From Paramecium sonneborni (lineage: Eukaryota; Ciliophora; Oligohymenophorea; Peniculida; Parameciidae), in contig CAJJDN010000164.1 of the NCBI GenBank assembly GCA_905182985.1, positions 122,346-186,345 of the forward strand: 64,000 nt of DNA, in the 5' to 3' direction. Shown here piece by piece: positions 12,002-24,059 of this stretch. The notes beneath the pieces were generated by a model, which was given only the letters and a program-made list of their open reading frames with translations, ran no database searches and had not been told where the DNA came from. The position numbers and the translations under genes were made by a program. Within the stretch, counting starts at the first letter, position 1. The number at the start of each line of letters is the position of its first letter.

Positions 12002-13441
12002 TCACTAATCCTCTGCTTCTGTCATTACACTACATATTAAATTATTAATACTTTTTCAAATTATCTTTAACTTATTCCACCAGTAAATCATAATCTTATA
12101 ATGCCACTCCCCAAACTTTACAAAAAGATTTAACCACTAATTCAACATCATCATTCTTTCTCAATGCTAATCTTCCAACCTTACTAGGTCCAATTTTGAT
12201 GTCAATATATAGAATAGGAATTTCTTTCTAAGGTTTACTTCTTTACAACATATCTGGAGGAATAAAAGCCATTCTTTTAACTTTTTCATATTTTTCTCCA
12301 CTTGGTTTATGATTTAATTGAATTTCCTTTAAATTACGTTAATCATTAGCTCTTCTCAATCTTTCCACTGCCTATCCATATCCATTTACACCCACTTATT
12401 CCATTTCAGGCATACAATTATTTATTTAAGGTTAAAATGAACATTAACTAAATTCCTATTCTTATTTCTCAATCTCATTCTATTTAATCTTCTCTTCAAC
12501 TTCTTATCTCTTTTTCACTTTATACAATCTATCTACAACATTAGGCTATTCTTTCTTTGATATTATTTGTGGCTTAAAAGTGCATTCTTTCATTTCCTTG
12601 GCTTCATATTCTTATTTCAATTAATTTAATTTTTAATTTGATTTTTATTTCTTTTAATAAAGTTAACTTACTTTGCTATCTGTTAATCTCGAACATTCTA
12701 CATCTTCTCTTTTAAAGGATTCCCTTAACAATGCTTCACTTATTGGATTTATACTTGGTTTGAATGTATGTGTTTTTTCATATGTGTCTATTAAATTTTA
12801 TGCTAAATTTGCTTTTAAAAATCCTGTTTTTGCTCCTGAAAGTCTTGTTTTTTAATAATTTTAATATTCCTAACAGAAACTTTAAATTTGTTCTTAATCC
12901 ATTTCTTTTTCCAATATTTTCTCTAAATAATCCTTCATTAAAAATGCTTATTTTTAAGGCTCCAAATTATTTGGGTCTTAAATAATTCTAAAAAAACAGA
13001 ATGCTGCCTGAATATCAGCACGTTCTTCTCCTTAAGATATTATTGAAAATGCATTTTCATGTAAATCTATTTCAAATTACCTAAAATTAATAATTTAATT
13101 ACTAACCTTTATGACTAACTGTTGAATCCCTAAACTTCCATTTCATTATTTTAATCATATGATATTGCCTAAAATATATCTAACAATGTAAATATTCTTC
13201 CCATTTATAAAAAATTTATATAACCTTCATTTTTCTCATCTACTTCTTACATAATCTAATCTATAAATTTTTCAAATACTTCATTTAATTTTTACTCCAA
13301 ACGAGTTGCTAATAGTTTCTTACTTGATTAACTTATTAATTGTTATTCACTATGTACTTGCTTAGCATTTTTGCTTTATTTATTACTTTTTGAACATATT
13401 TGTTCTATAAGCTCTCTGTCTCTTTCAGATAAATTTATCAT
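12002..13441 (-). CDS. Hypothetical ciliate protein with ECTFKPQ motifs and a PB1-like C-terminus
   Basis: 463 residues with two introns (26 and 22 nt). N-terminus MINLSERDRELIEQIC, then a helical region (LNEVFEKFIDQIMQEVDE, FLQMGRIFTLLDIFQ). The middle has the low-complexity 'TFKPSINPISE' and 'ECTFKPQ' motifs. Near the C-terminus a compact domain (IPILYIDIKIGPSKVGRLAL, then KSFCKVWGVALQDYD) resembles a ubiquitin-fold/PB1-like module. Probable cytoskeleton-associated protein by analogy with similar ciliate genes. Its start codon lies 2 bp from the divergent secreted-protein gene. Confidence 0.6.
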
Positions 13442-13443
13442 TA

Positions 13444-14169
13444 ATGTTATTTATTATTTTATTTTTCTTAGTCAATATTATTAAAGCAGAGGAACAATTC
13501 CTCATCATAATCAACACAAATCTTGGAATACATGATAATTTCGTCAATACTCATATTGATCTTGATTCAAAAGATATTAAAATATACTATTCCGAAATTA
13601 TTGATTAATATCCTGTTTCTGCTGCTAGATTCGATCATTTAACTTTTTACGATCAAAAATAATATGAACTTTACCAATCTGAAGCTCAGTTATCTAAACA
13701 TCAATTAACATGCTTTGATTCAGATTACAAAAATACTCAAATACTAACAGGAATTAACAATTATACAAATATTTTATCAGCCAATAAAAATATGTATTCA
13801 AATTCCACATTCATAGTACATTTGTCTTAGATAACTCATAAATTCCATGCAATGGCTATGTTTAAGAATATATTGAACCTTGGATAACTATTTTACTGCA
13901 ATTTGGAATAACCAAGACTTATTTTTATTTTAAAATATTCTGTAAAATAGATTAATAACAATAGTAATCATCTTGAATTTATTCTCCTTTATTATACTTA
14001 CTTCTGCAATTATATTGACATGGTGGGAAATAAGAAAATTGGAATAGAAGATGAGAAGAAGATCCTCATTTCCAAGAATTTTATAAAAATTATAGATCAA
14101 ATGATTATTAATATTAAATAAAATACAAACAGTAATAAAAATCATTCTAAAATTGTGATAAACTAATGA
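13444..14169 (+). CDS. Secreted or membrane-anchored hypothetical protein
   Basis: 241 residues, no intron. The N-terminus MLFIILFFLVNIIKAEEQF is a clear signal peptide with a probable cleavage after KA. The mature part is polar with NYTN and NST glycosylation-type sequons. A moderately hydrophobic segment (FILLYYTYFCNYI) lies near residue 180. No known domain. TGA at 14167-14169; the frame beyond stays coding-like for about 16 more codons, so the true C-terminus could lie further on. Start codon only 2 bp from that of the minus-strand neighbour. Confidence 0.6.
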
Positions 14170-14240
14170 GCCTAATTCTCCATAATATTCGCCATAATCA
14201 CAATTAAATAAATTGATAAATGATATATTTTTTAGACCCA

Positions 14241-17011
14241 ATGAAAATGCTTTAACTTAGAATGAGATTTTATGAATTAAATCAGCATCAAACAAATATA
14301 GATTTATTTTCTTTGAATTTTCAAGTTTAATCAAGAGGGTAAGGTCTTAAATTTTCAGTTTTAGTAATCTTAAAGAAATTGAAGAAAAAGATCTCTGGAG
14401 ATATCTAATGAAATCAATACCATATAAATTAAAAATTTCTTAAATTAGACAATAGAATTATTCTGTTCCAATACCATTAGATGATAAATTATAGACTGAA
14501 ATTACATTGTATCCAATATTCTAAAAATCTCTTATAGAGAAATTGCATCCATTGTAATTAAATGATTAAGAAATTTAACAAATGAAAAAATTAAATCTAT
14601 TTGCAGATGAATATTTATGTTTAAGATCGATTATTGTAAATACTAGTTCCAAATTAGAACTAACAATAATTTTGAATTCTTTGAGTGCTAGTTTAAAGCA
14701 CAAATATTAGGAAGCAATAAATTCTTTAATTTTATATTACTTTACTAATTTTCATTTTGAATTTGAATATATGTCATTACAAATTTCTAAGATGATTTAT
14801 TTTAAAGAAAATTTAAGACATAAAAAAATTGCAATTATAGGTTAAACATGGAGGAATTATTTATTATATTAATATTGTAGATAATTGAAATTTAATGTTT
14901 CACTTTTTCGAAGTGAAGCAGAACCAAAATATTATTATTCTCCAACTTATTTACAAAACAAATTATGTTTAAAAGTATTTTAAAAAGAATAAATCGAATT
15001 TAGAGATTACAAAGCTAATCAAGATTAATCTATGTTTTAAAAATTAGCCAATATAATAGAAAATCATGATGAAGAGTAAGCATTTAAAATTGTTAATGAA
15101 GATTTAGCTTTATTTTTAGTATAAAATGCATTAACCGAATTTACAACTGTTAAATAACTTAAATAACATCTTTCTAGTAATAATTTAAATTAAGCATTTC
15201 TTTTTAATAATGAATTTTAGTGGAAAGAATTTGTTAGAGATGTTAAATCTATAAAATCAATTAAAATTAAGAATAAAATATAAGTTAAATGTGATAGTAA
15301 ATAATTTGAATTTGATTTTCTAATTTTTGGAGATTCCAATTAATTTATAAATTCCTTAATTTAGACATAAAGTATCATTAAAGATAATCCATCATTTGAA
15401 CCAGAATTTATTCAAAGAATAAAACCCTAGTTTTAAGGATTAAAAATGTTATATACTACCAAAGCTATTTGTAAATTTACATCAACATTTTGGCCTTAAA
15501 ATTATATTAGATAAGTTTTTTATGATAATAGTTTGATGATTATATATGATTTTTTTTAAGATTCTTTATTAATCGAATTATAAAAACCATATAAAGAAGT
15601 TGTAAAGAAATTTGATTAACATAAAAGAGAGATTATAAAAATACTTTAAGAAACTTTTAAAGATGAAATTAATCGTGAAAATACTAGATCAATTGAATTA
15701 TTTCCTTGTGATTACTTCATATAAAGTGATTTCTCTTCTAATTAAATTTTTAAAGACTCAAATATTTATTTTAATTTACCAATAATTTTAGGAAATGGTA
15801 TTAATCTTCTAACATAATCAATATTAAATGCTTAAATGATAATACAAGATATTTATAAAGTCACATAAGATCCAGATTACTAAAAACTTAAACATGAAGA
15901 AGAAAAGATGATACTTAGTACATTTGGATTGAATGTCAATTTGAATTCTATTACATTACCATATGAGTTTAAAAAATATAATTACATATTGGCTTAAGGA
16001 AACAATAAAAAAATACATTTTTAATCTTTAGTTTTTTTTTAAAGCAAATTAACAGAAGAATCTATACATTATTTATTTACAATAATAGAAGATAATCTTT
16101 AAAGAAAAATCTATGTTTTAGTAGCAGAAGATGATTAGAAAAATATCATAATGGAAAGAACTTTAGACAAATTATTTAATTATCTATTTAATATAGAAAC
16201 TTCTTAGAAAGAGTTGTTTAATTTATATCATTATGTGAATCCAAAGTTTAAGTTTCCTAATATATATCCAGAGTTATTATTATAAGGTACTATTGATAAT
16301 TATGCAACAAATGAGATGATTCATAAATAAGCAAGATGCTGTATGGGTTCTCTATTTATTGGTTTAGAACATCCTTCAATTAAATTATTAAGAAAATCTA
16401 TGAAATACCACAATGTTAAGTTTCCCTAATATTTTAATGATATTATTAATAAACCTATTGTTAGTGGTAAATTTGAATTGAAGATTTAGTTCGATAACCA
16501 ACTTAAAATAACAAGAAGGTAATTTTAATTTTGTCATTTAGATTTTTGAGCACTCAAAGGAATGAATACTAAATTTATAATATAGAAATTAATTAAAATC
16601 ATGAAATATATGTGACTGAATTAGATATGACAGAAAAAAATCCTAAAGAGATATGGGATCAAATGTATTATTGTTTTTTAGATAAATATAATATGTAATT
16701 TAATTTCATTATGTATGTATAGGAAATAATTTTATTATGAAATGATTGAATTTATTGAAGGAGAATTAAAAATAATCAATAAATTTAAAGATTGGAATAA
16801 AATAATCTAATCAACAGAATAATAAAGGTCCTTTCAACCATAAAGAATGTAAATTGCATAATCAGATCTTTTATACTCTACAATGAAATAGGATGATACT
16901 TTTGAAATAGTTAATGGAAAGTTATTTTATTGTTAAAAAGGTCATCTTTTAAATTTAAAAGGAAACGATTTTAGAAGAAATGAATTAAATTTAATTAAGT
17001 AGGGAATTTGA
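14241..17011 (+). CDS. Divergent LSD1-like (SWIRM / FAD amine-oxidase fold) protein
   Basis: 897 residues, three introns (26, 23 and 28 nt). Residues about 110-200 resemble a SWIRM-type helical domain directly followed by KKIAIIGQTWRNYLLYQYCR and LKFNVSLFRSE, which lines up with the FAD-binding start of LSD1 (VIIIGxGxxGLAAARQL..F/GxxVTLLEAR). The Gly-rich motif is replaced by GQTWRN. A later block (KAICKFTSTFWPQNYIRQVF, IIYDFFQDSLLIEL) and LGNGINLLTQSILNAQ resemble the amine-oxidase C-terminus. Family assignment is an inference from order and spacing. With the dinucleotide motif lost it is probably not an active demethylase and may be structural. Confidence 0.45.
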
Positions 17012-17090
17012 CAAATATTTTTATATCCTTTTTAATTAATTGTAGTTAAAATCTTAAAAAATGTAATAATAAATAATTTAACTGTTTTTT

Positions 17091-18376
17091 TCATTAATAT
17101 TCTCTTTCTTAAAGACTTTTATTAGAATGATACTAAATAAAATAAATTAAAGAGAAATACCATTTCACTGATAGATTTTTATGATCCCATTGATTTAGTT
17201 TATTTTTACATCATTTTACCTGTTTTATCGTATTAATCAATAAATTCTTGATTCTCATTCTCATCTTCAGTTTCTGGTTCAATTAACTTTATTTTTAAAG
17301 TATATTTACTTCTGAAATATGAATTCTTCTATCAATAAATTCTTCATCTGGTAATACATCTTTAAAAATTCTCTTTCTATCTTCTAAATCCATTCCATAT
17401 AGATTTTCTGCCTTAACAATATCTTCTGGTGGAACTTAGACTCCATCTAAATTTCTTAAACCAGGTAATTTGTATAAAACTTACCATCTATAATATCGTC
17501 TATTTTAAATTGGGTTATAACAAAGATCAAGAACACTTAAAAATACTAAATTTTCTAAATATGATAATTCTTTAATCCTTGATATTTTATTATTTGCTAT
17601 TCTAAGCTCTCTAACTGAGATTAGATCAACAATCCCATTTAAACTTTTGATTTAATTTTAAGATAATTCTAGTTTCCTTAACTTTGGTAATTAAGTCAAA
17701 CCATCCAATATTGTTATTTCATTACCAAATAAATCTAATTCAGTCAAATTCATCCCATCTAAATTTTCAATATGATCAATATGATTGTTAGCCAATTTCA
17801 AAACTTACAAATATTTGTTTTTTTAAACTCCTTCTATCTGTCTTATCTTATTATTAGAAAGATTTAAGTAACGAAGAAAACGATGACAACTGAGATCTGG
17901 AATTAATTCAATATCATTATTACTACAATCTACATCCATAATTTATAATGGAATATGTCTTAAATAATATATAAAAATACTTTAAGTCCAATAACTTTGT
18001 CAATCTATTATTACTAGCTTTTAATGTAATTATATATTTTAATCCATTTAATGGTTTGAGTGATTTTATAGAGTTATTACTAACATCAACATGTTAAAGA
18101 TGTTTGAACTTCTCAATACCCTAATGATAATTTATGTTTAAGTAATACATGTAAACTAGTTAAGTCTAAATTATTTGCCATAAAACTTAAATAAGCATAA
18201 TGTTATCCTTCAGCAGTTTTACCATATGTTGTTAAAGCTTTCTTTAAAACTTCTTCTGAAATTGGTTGCTTAACTTCTTTTTGTTTTCCAGCCTATTCTT
18301 AAGCAAAAGAAAAAGAAGAAAGTGAGACTTAATAAAGTTTTTCCTTATAAAAGGTGTCTTTAATCAAATGGGTCAT
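17091..18376 (-). CDS. LRRC23-like leucine-rich repeat protein (radial spoke type)
   Basis: Starts MTHLIKDTFYKEKLYQVSLS. Then come QPISEEVLKKALTTYGKTA and EGQHYAYLSFMANNLDLT, close in order to the N-terminus of LRRC23, followed by leucine-rich repeats (FKHLQHVDVSNNSIKSLKPL and further LxxLxLxxN units). The C-terminal part is acidic, ends ...YHSNKSLQEREYQ and follows a 28-nt intron. LRRC23 is a radial-spoke 3 head protein of motile cilia. Several introns are needed; not all were fixed. The LRR call is firm, the LRRC23 orthology likely. Confidence 0.7.
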
Positions 18377-18541
18377 TTTTATAATATTTATTAAAAATAT
18401 AAAAATTAAACAACTTAATTTTTTTATTTAAAAAATAAGTAAAAATAACAGAGCTTTTTTGAAGAAAATAGAAATAGCTTAAATTGAAAAAATAATGTAA
18501 AATTAATATAATTTAATATTTTATAAACAAAAATGACTTAA

Positions 18542-20301
18542 TCATATTCTATTAACTTATTACTTACATAGATTCTTCTTGTATCTATCAGATTAAGAAC
18601 ATGATCTTTATTATTATATAGTATTGTTTGATTACTACTCAGTGTTTAAGGAAAACAAGTCTTAAGCTTAGACTTAATTTGATTAAAATAAGTTTACAGG
18701 TTAAGCTGAGAAAAAATCTTTTTAATTGGAACTTTAATCATTATTATTAAATAAACTTACTGTTTGTTGATTTTGTTATTAAAATAATTAACTTTATGAT
18801 TATGTTCCTGATTATTTGAAAAAATTAATTGATGATTATTACTAAAATAATGATTCTGTTGTAGGCTATTATGAAAATAATGTTTATGTTGATGGTTATT
18901 ATTAAAATAATGATTATGATGAGGGTTATTATTAAAATAATGATTAAGTTGAAGATGGTTATTATTATTATTAAAATAAAGATTATGAGATAGATTATTA
19001 TTAAAATAAGGATTCTTATGGTTATTAAGAAGTTTATTACTAAAATAAATTTTATTAGTTAAATAAATTAAAATTCTAATTTGATTATTAATTATTTTTA
19101 AAAAGATTGGGTTCTTAAGTGAATAAATTCTAATTAAAAAAAACATTTGGTATTTATGAATTTTAAGAAGGAAATTAATTATAAGATTATTATTGAATGG
19201 AATTTAAAAAATTAATTGGTTATTATTATGATATTTAAGGTGATTATTAAATCAAAGGTTGCTGAAATATATTCTATGATATTTATTTTTCTTATACAGG
19301 ATTATTTGACCATGGTGGATTTAATAATTGATTCTAAATATTTTAGGTAAAAGGATTTTCATCAAGAATATATTTTTGTTCTAAATTTTAAATTTGATGA
19401 TCTAGTTTTGTAACTATATTTCTTCTTGATTCTTCTTTATTTTCTATTACCTCTGGTTTTACCTATTCAGTTTTAGGATCTGTTAAGATTGGTTATTGAG
19501 ATTAAATTTCTAATTATTTTTCCTAAAGATTTGTTTTTTATATTACTTAACTATCATTATTTAAATTTTCATTTTTTTGTGACAGCTTTTTATCTTAAAT
19601 CAAAATAACTTATTTAGTTTTAAAATCTTTAGATTAAAGTTTATTAAATTAAATTTCTGATTTTTATCCTACAATTATATCATCATACCCACTTTAACTG
19701 ACTTCATCTTTTTCTTGTAATTATTAAGATTAAGTAATAATTTATTTAGGCTATTTTTCTTGATCAAGATTGTTTTCAAAATTAATATCTGAAATTTTTG
19801 ATTATAGTTCTTACTCTTTAACTATTTATTTAGTTTAGGTTAACTATTTATCTGAATCTTAGATATATTATGCATGTAAAAAAAAGGCTTTCCTTTCATC
19901 TTCAGGCTTAACTTTGATTAGTTCAAAAAATGTTTCTGACCATCTTGGTTTTGTTGCTTTATTTTCATTCTCATTAATCTTCTTCTTAAAAAAATATAAT
20001 GATTCAATTATACTTCTTATTTATTTTATAGGTATGAAATAACAGGACATCTCTAAAAATCATTTGCTTTAAATATGATTAAATTGTATTCTTTTAATCT
20101 CTCTAAAGCAAATTTATAAGAATTTAATTTATTTTCCTTTTTCTGAATACAAACAAATTTATTTTTGAATAATTAATCTGTTTTTGTTATTTTCTATTCA
20201 GTTTGATATTTTTTAGGTTCTAATGTAGATTTTTGATTTTAAGGATTGTTTTAGATACCCAAAAAATTTTGAATACTTTTTCTCACTCTCTCAAGAGACA
20301 T
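18542..20301 (-). CDS. Gln-rich protein with SLFQQQ tandem repeats
   Basis: 576 residues with one 29-nt intron (GTA..AAG). N-terminus MSLERVRKSIQNFLGIQ, then a helical, possibly coiled-coil region, a long polar Q/E/K-rich middle and NPFTQNIQ and NPPWSNNP motifs. The last 200 residues are short repeats around LF followed by glutamines: SLFQQQPSSQ, SLFQQQPSTQ, TLFSQQPTTE and variants (about 18720-19130), encoded by TTA-rich DNA. Such LF/NPF motif arrays are typical of endocytic adaptors or disordered scaffolds. No catalytic domain. Function is inferred only. Confidence 0.65.
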
Positions 20302-20385
20302 TGAAATTAAATTTAAAATTATTCATTTTTAATAAAATTTTAATATGTATTATTATTTAATAAACCTAGATTTTATTAATCTACC

Positions 20386-23300
20386 TCAATCTTTTTATGA
20401 ATTTTATTAGCTTTTAGATTTGAATAATCTGTATCCAGCATATAAAATTGCTGAACCAGCTAGAGCTGCAAATATCCCTTCTTTTGATTTAACTCCATTT
20501 TTCATAATAAATTAAGAAGCTCCAGCAGCTGCAGCAATAGACAAACCAAATGCACCAACTTCTTGAGGTACTTATTGAAGTATCTTGGATTAAGATGGAT
20601 AAATATCTGATTAAGTTCTATTTAAGAATTATTGTTCAGCATCATTTTAAGGTTGTAGAGGTTCTGAATCTCTAAATTATTGAGTTGGAGATTCAGCAAA
20701 TAAAGGAACTTACTTTTATTATTTCTATAATTAATTTACTTAATCTACATGATATCCTTCAATTTAAACATTATCATTATGACTGACTTGAACAGGGTTT
20801 GTGTTTTATTCAGTATATAATTAAGGTTTTTATTCAATAACTCCTTTTTTTTCAACATTAGTAACTTCATGAGATGGTTAATTCATGATATGCGTTTCAT
20901 CCAACTATTTAACATGAACTTTCTCTTCTTCTTAAATTATTTGAGTTTACTATTGATTATCCTCTACGTCCAATTTTTATTAAGGTTCTGATGTAGCTTA
21001 ATTAAAATTAAGTTAGATTTCTGTTTATGGTGCTTAAATAGCATAAGAGAACTATTCCTATTACTCAATGACTGATTATGGTTGTTATTCAATGGAATGA
21101 ATTTATTAAGTAAGTACAGATTATGGATCTGGACTTGGATTTACTTATTAAATAAATTGATTGACTTCCAAGTTAACTATAGGATGTTCAAGAAGAGTGG
21201 TTGTCTATTATGTATTTGGAATTTCAATTTGAGGACATTTTTCAACTTAAGTATCTAAATTTTAAGATTCCAAATTAATTTCAGGATGCTACTCTATTGA
21301 AACTTCTTAATGATTAACCAATTATACAGTTGGCATAACTTCTAAGTAAACACTTTCATTTTATTTCTCTGTTTACATTTAAGACTTTTCAATAGTGATG
21401 ATATTACTAAGATTCTTTTGAATTTCTACCTACACCTAACTCTAAGTTTCAGTTTTTTATTCAAATACTTATTATTACATTTAAGGTTATTATTATAATT
21501 CTATCTATTAGTGTAATTCAACATGCATTTTTGGTTAAATTTCAATATTTGTTTATTCAACTTTTTTTTCCATTTTTTATTTTTAGACACTCTCCAAAAT
21601 AACATCATCATTTTATTTCTTTAATTAGATTTATGGAGCACCTTCTATCATCACTGAATTATTGGTTTTCTCTATTATTACAGGACCTTAAGCATTTAAA
21701 ACAACTTCATGTTATTAAATTTAAACAATATTATCTTACTTCTCTGATTTTTCAGTCACATCAGAATCTTCAATTTTTTATTTCTTCAATNACTTATTGA
21801 AGTATCTTGGATTAAGATGGATAAATATCTGATTAAGTTCTATTTAAGAATTATTGTTCAGCATCATTTTAAGGTTGTAGAGGTTCTGAATCTCTAAATT
21901 ATTGAGTTGGAGATTCAGCAAATAAAGGAACTTACTTTTATTATTTCTATAATTAATTTACTTAATCTACATGATATCCTTCAATTTAAACATTATCATT
22001 ATGACTGACTTGAACAGGGTTTGTGTTTTATTCAGTATATAATTAAGGTTTTTATTCAATAACTCCTTTTTTTTCAACATTAGTAACTTCATGAGATGGT
22101 TAATTCATGATATGCGTTTCATCCAACTATTTAACATGAACTTTCTCTTCTTCTTAAATTATTTGAGTTTACTATTGATTATCCTCTACGTCCAATTTTT
22201 ATTAAGGTTCTGATGTAGCTTAATTAAAATTAAGTTAGATTTCTGTTTATGGTGCTTAAATAGCATAAGAGAACTATTCCTATTACTCAATGACTGATTA
22301 TGGTTGTTATTCAATGGAATGAATTTATTAAGTAAGTACAGATTATGGATCTGGACTTGGATTTACTTATTAAATAAATTGATTGACTTCCAAGTTAACT
22401 ATAGGATGTTCAAGAAGAGTGGTTGTCTATTATGTATTTGGAATTTCAATTTGAGGACATTTTTCAACTTAAGTATCTAAATTTTAAGATTCCAAATTAA
22501 TTTCAGGATGCTACTCTATTGAAACTTCTTAATGATTAACCAATTATACAGTTGGCATAACTTCTAAGTAAACACTTTCATTTTATTTCTCTGTTTACAT
22601 TTAAGACTTTTCAATAGTGATGATATTACTAAGATTCTTTTGAATTTCTACCTACACCTAACTCTAAGTTTCAGTTTTTTATTCAAATACTTATTATTAC
22701 ATTTAAGGTTATTATTATAATTCTATCTATTAGTGTAATTCAACATGCATTTTTGGTTAAATTTCAATATTTGTTTATTCAACTTTTTTTTCCATTTTTT
22801 ATTTTTAGACACTCTCCAAAATAACATCATCATTTTATTTCTTTAATTAGATTTATGGAGCACCTTCTATCATCACTGAATTATTGGTTTTCTCTATTAT
22901 TACAGGACCTTAAGCATTTAAAACAACTTCATGTTATTAAATTTAAACAATATTATCTTACTTCTCTGATTTTTCAGTCACATCAGAATCTTCAATTTTT
23001 TATTTCTTCAATGATATCTTAGGTTTTTAACAAGCAATTGCTTATTGATTTTCAGGCTCTACTTAAGGTTGATTTTAAAACTTTTGTTCATCAAGTTAAC
23101 AAATCATTTCATTTTTAATGTATTTGTTATCTTATTTAAATTCCTCATTTTTTAAACTTTCAACTTATTAATTAGATGTTCCATTAATCAATGGTTCCTT
23201 ATTCTCTTATTTTTACTTTTAAGTTTCTTCTACTAATTAATCAACTTTTGTGGTTTATTAATTTTCTTATTCTGTTTTTCCTGTTTATTCTTATTAATCG

Positions 23301-23683
23301 GTTAATAAATCTTATTATTTTTATTATTAAGCATCGTTAAACTATTATAATTAATCATTTTCATTTATTTCTTCTTTAGTTTATTCATCACTTGTCTTTT
23401 AAATTTCCACTTAAGGGTTAACTTATTCATGTTTAGAACTATTTAAATGTTATTCTTGTATTTAACTCTCTTAATCAGTTTATTAGGTTTGTTCTACAAT
23501 CTATTCATTGTTATGTATTTAATTTTCTATAATTTAATTTTTACATATATCTTCAATATTTTCTTATTCTTATTATACATCTTTATTATCTAAATTAGGA
23601 GCTGATTCTATTTATTCTTCTTCTTCATTTTATTCTAACTTATTTTTACTATCTTTTTTTTGATTATTATTTTTTTTAGACAT
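20386..23683 (-). CDS. Low-complexity Q/E-rich protein with C-terminal membrane segments (assembly-duplicated)
   Basis: Begins MSKKNNNQKKDSKNKLEQ and runs as one acidic, Gln-rich, apparently disordered chain. The C-terminus is different: VPQEVGAFGLSIAAAAGA, then GIFAALAGSAILYAGYRLF and a short basic tail, which suggests two hydrophobic segments and tail anchoring. As written it contains an exact 1221-bp repeat and an N, which shift the frame. Collapsing one repeat copy plus the N would leave a single open frame of about 690 codons. No known domain. The protein exists in this form only if the duplication is an artefact. Confidence 0.55.
20570..21790. repeat. 1221-bp exact repeat, left copy (assembly overlap)
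   Basis: Identical in sequence to 21792-23012, separated by a single N. It starts acttattgaagtatc and ends tttatttcttcaat. It most likely represents the overlapping end of one contig placed next to the start of the next. Confidence 0.9.
21791..21791. other. Scaffold gap (single N)
   Basis: One ambiguous base between two identical 1221-bp blocks. It marks a contig join inside the minus-strand Q/E-rich gene. Confidence 0.95.
21792..23012. repeat. 1221-bp exact repeat, right copy (assembly overlap)
   Basis: Second copy of 20570-21790. The match ends exactly at 23012, where the text continues gatatcttagg while the first copy runs into the N. A repeat stopping at the gap base is the signature of an unmerged overlap. 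Confidence 0.9.
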
Positions 23684-23767
23684 AGTAATTAAATTAATTT
23701 CTAATCTTTTAAATCCAACAGATAAAATTTATACTAAAAAATATGAGTAATATTATAATATAGTGTA

Positions 23768-23965
23768 TGGCAAGTAAGTTTGTTAAAGTGTCATAAACAA
23801 TATAAATTAGATTTGATTTAAGGAGAGATTCCTATGAATGAATAAGGATTAAAGAAATAGCAATCAAGAAGGTATAGATGAGTAGATTAAAATTCTAAAG
23901 AAACCAATAGATCGATAAGTCCTTAGTATATGTATTATAAACCTAAGTAAATAATATTATTATAA
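23768..23965 (+). CDS. Possible small gene, exons unresolved
   Basis: Short coding-like pieces lie between two well-defined minus-strand genes. One starts ATG 23768 (MASKFVKVSQTIQI) and ends in TGA. Another starts ATG 23838 (MNKDQRNSNQEGIDEQIKIL, then KKPIDRQVLS). The second has ordinary protein composition. They could be joined by short introns, but no unique solution was found. Function unknown. Confidence 0.25.
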
Positions 23966-24059
23966 TTAGTAATTTAAATATATTTTATTATATAGATTAT
24001 TAGGATTAAATAGAATGAAAATATTAAATATGAATGTATTCTAAATAATATTGTTATTG

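Noticed and set aside
13930..14241. Minus-strand ORF of about 100 codons
   Set aside because: Antisense to the secreted-protein gene, which has a clear signal peptide and start.
18757..19146. Asn/His-rich ORF and a Tyr/Gln/Asn-rich reading of the same repeats on the plus strand
   Set aside because: Both are alternative frames of the SLFQQQ repeat region. Only the minus-strand Gln frame runs without TGA from an ATG at 20301 through the repeats to 18542.
20570..23012. True tandem duplication within the Q/E-rich gene
   Set aside because: Perfect identity, an N at the junction and a match that ends exactly at the N favour an assembly overlap.
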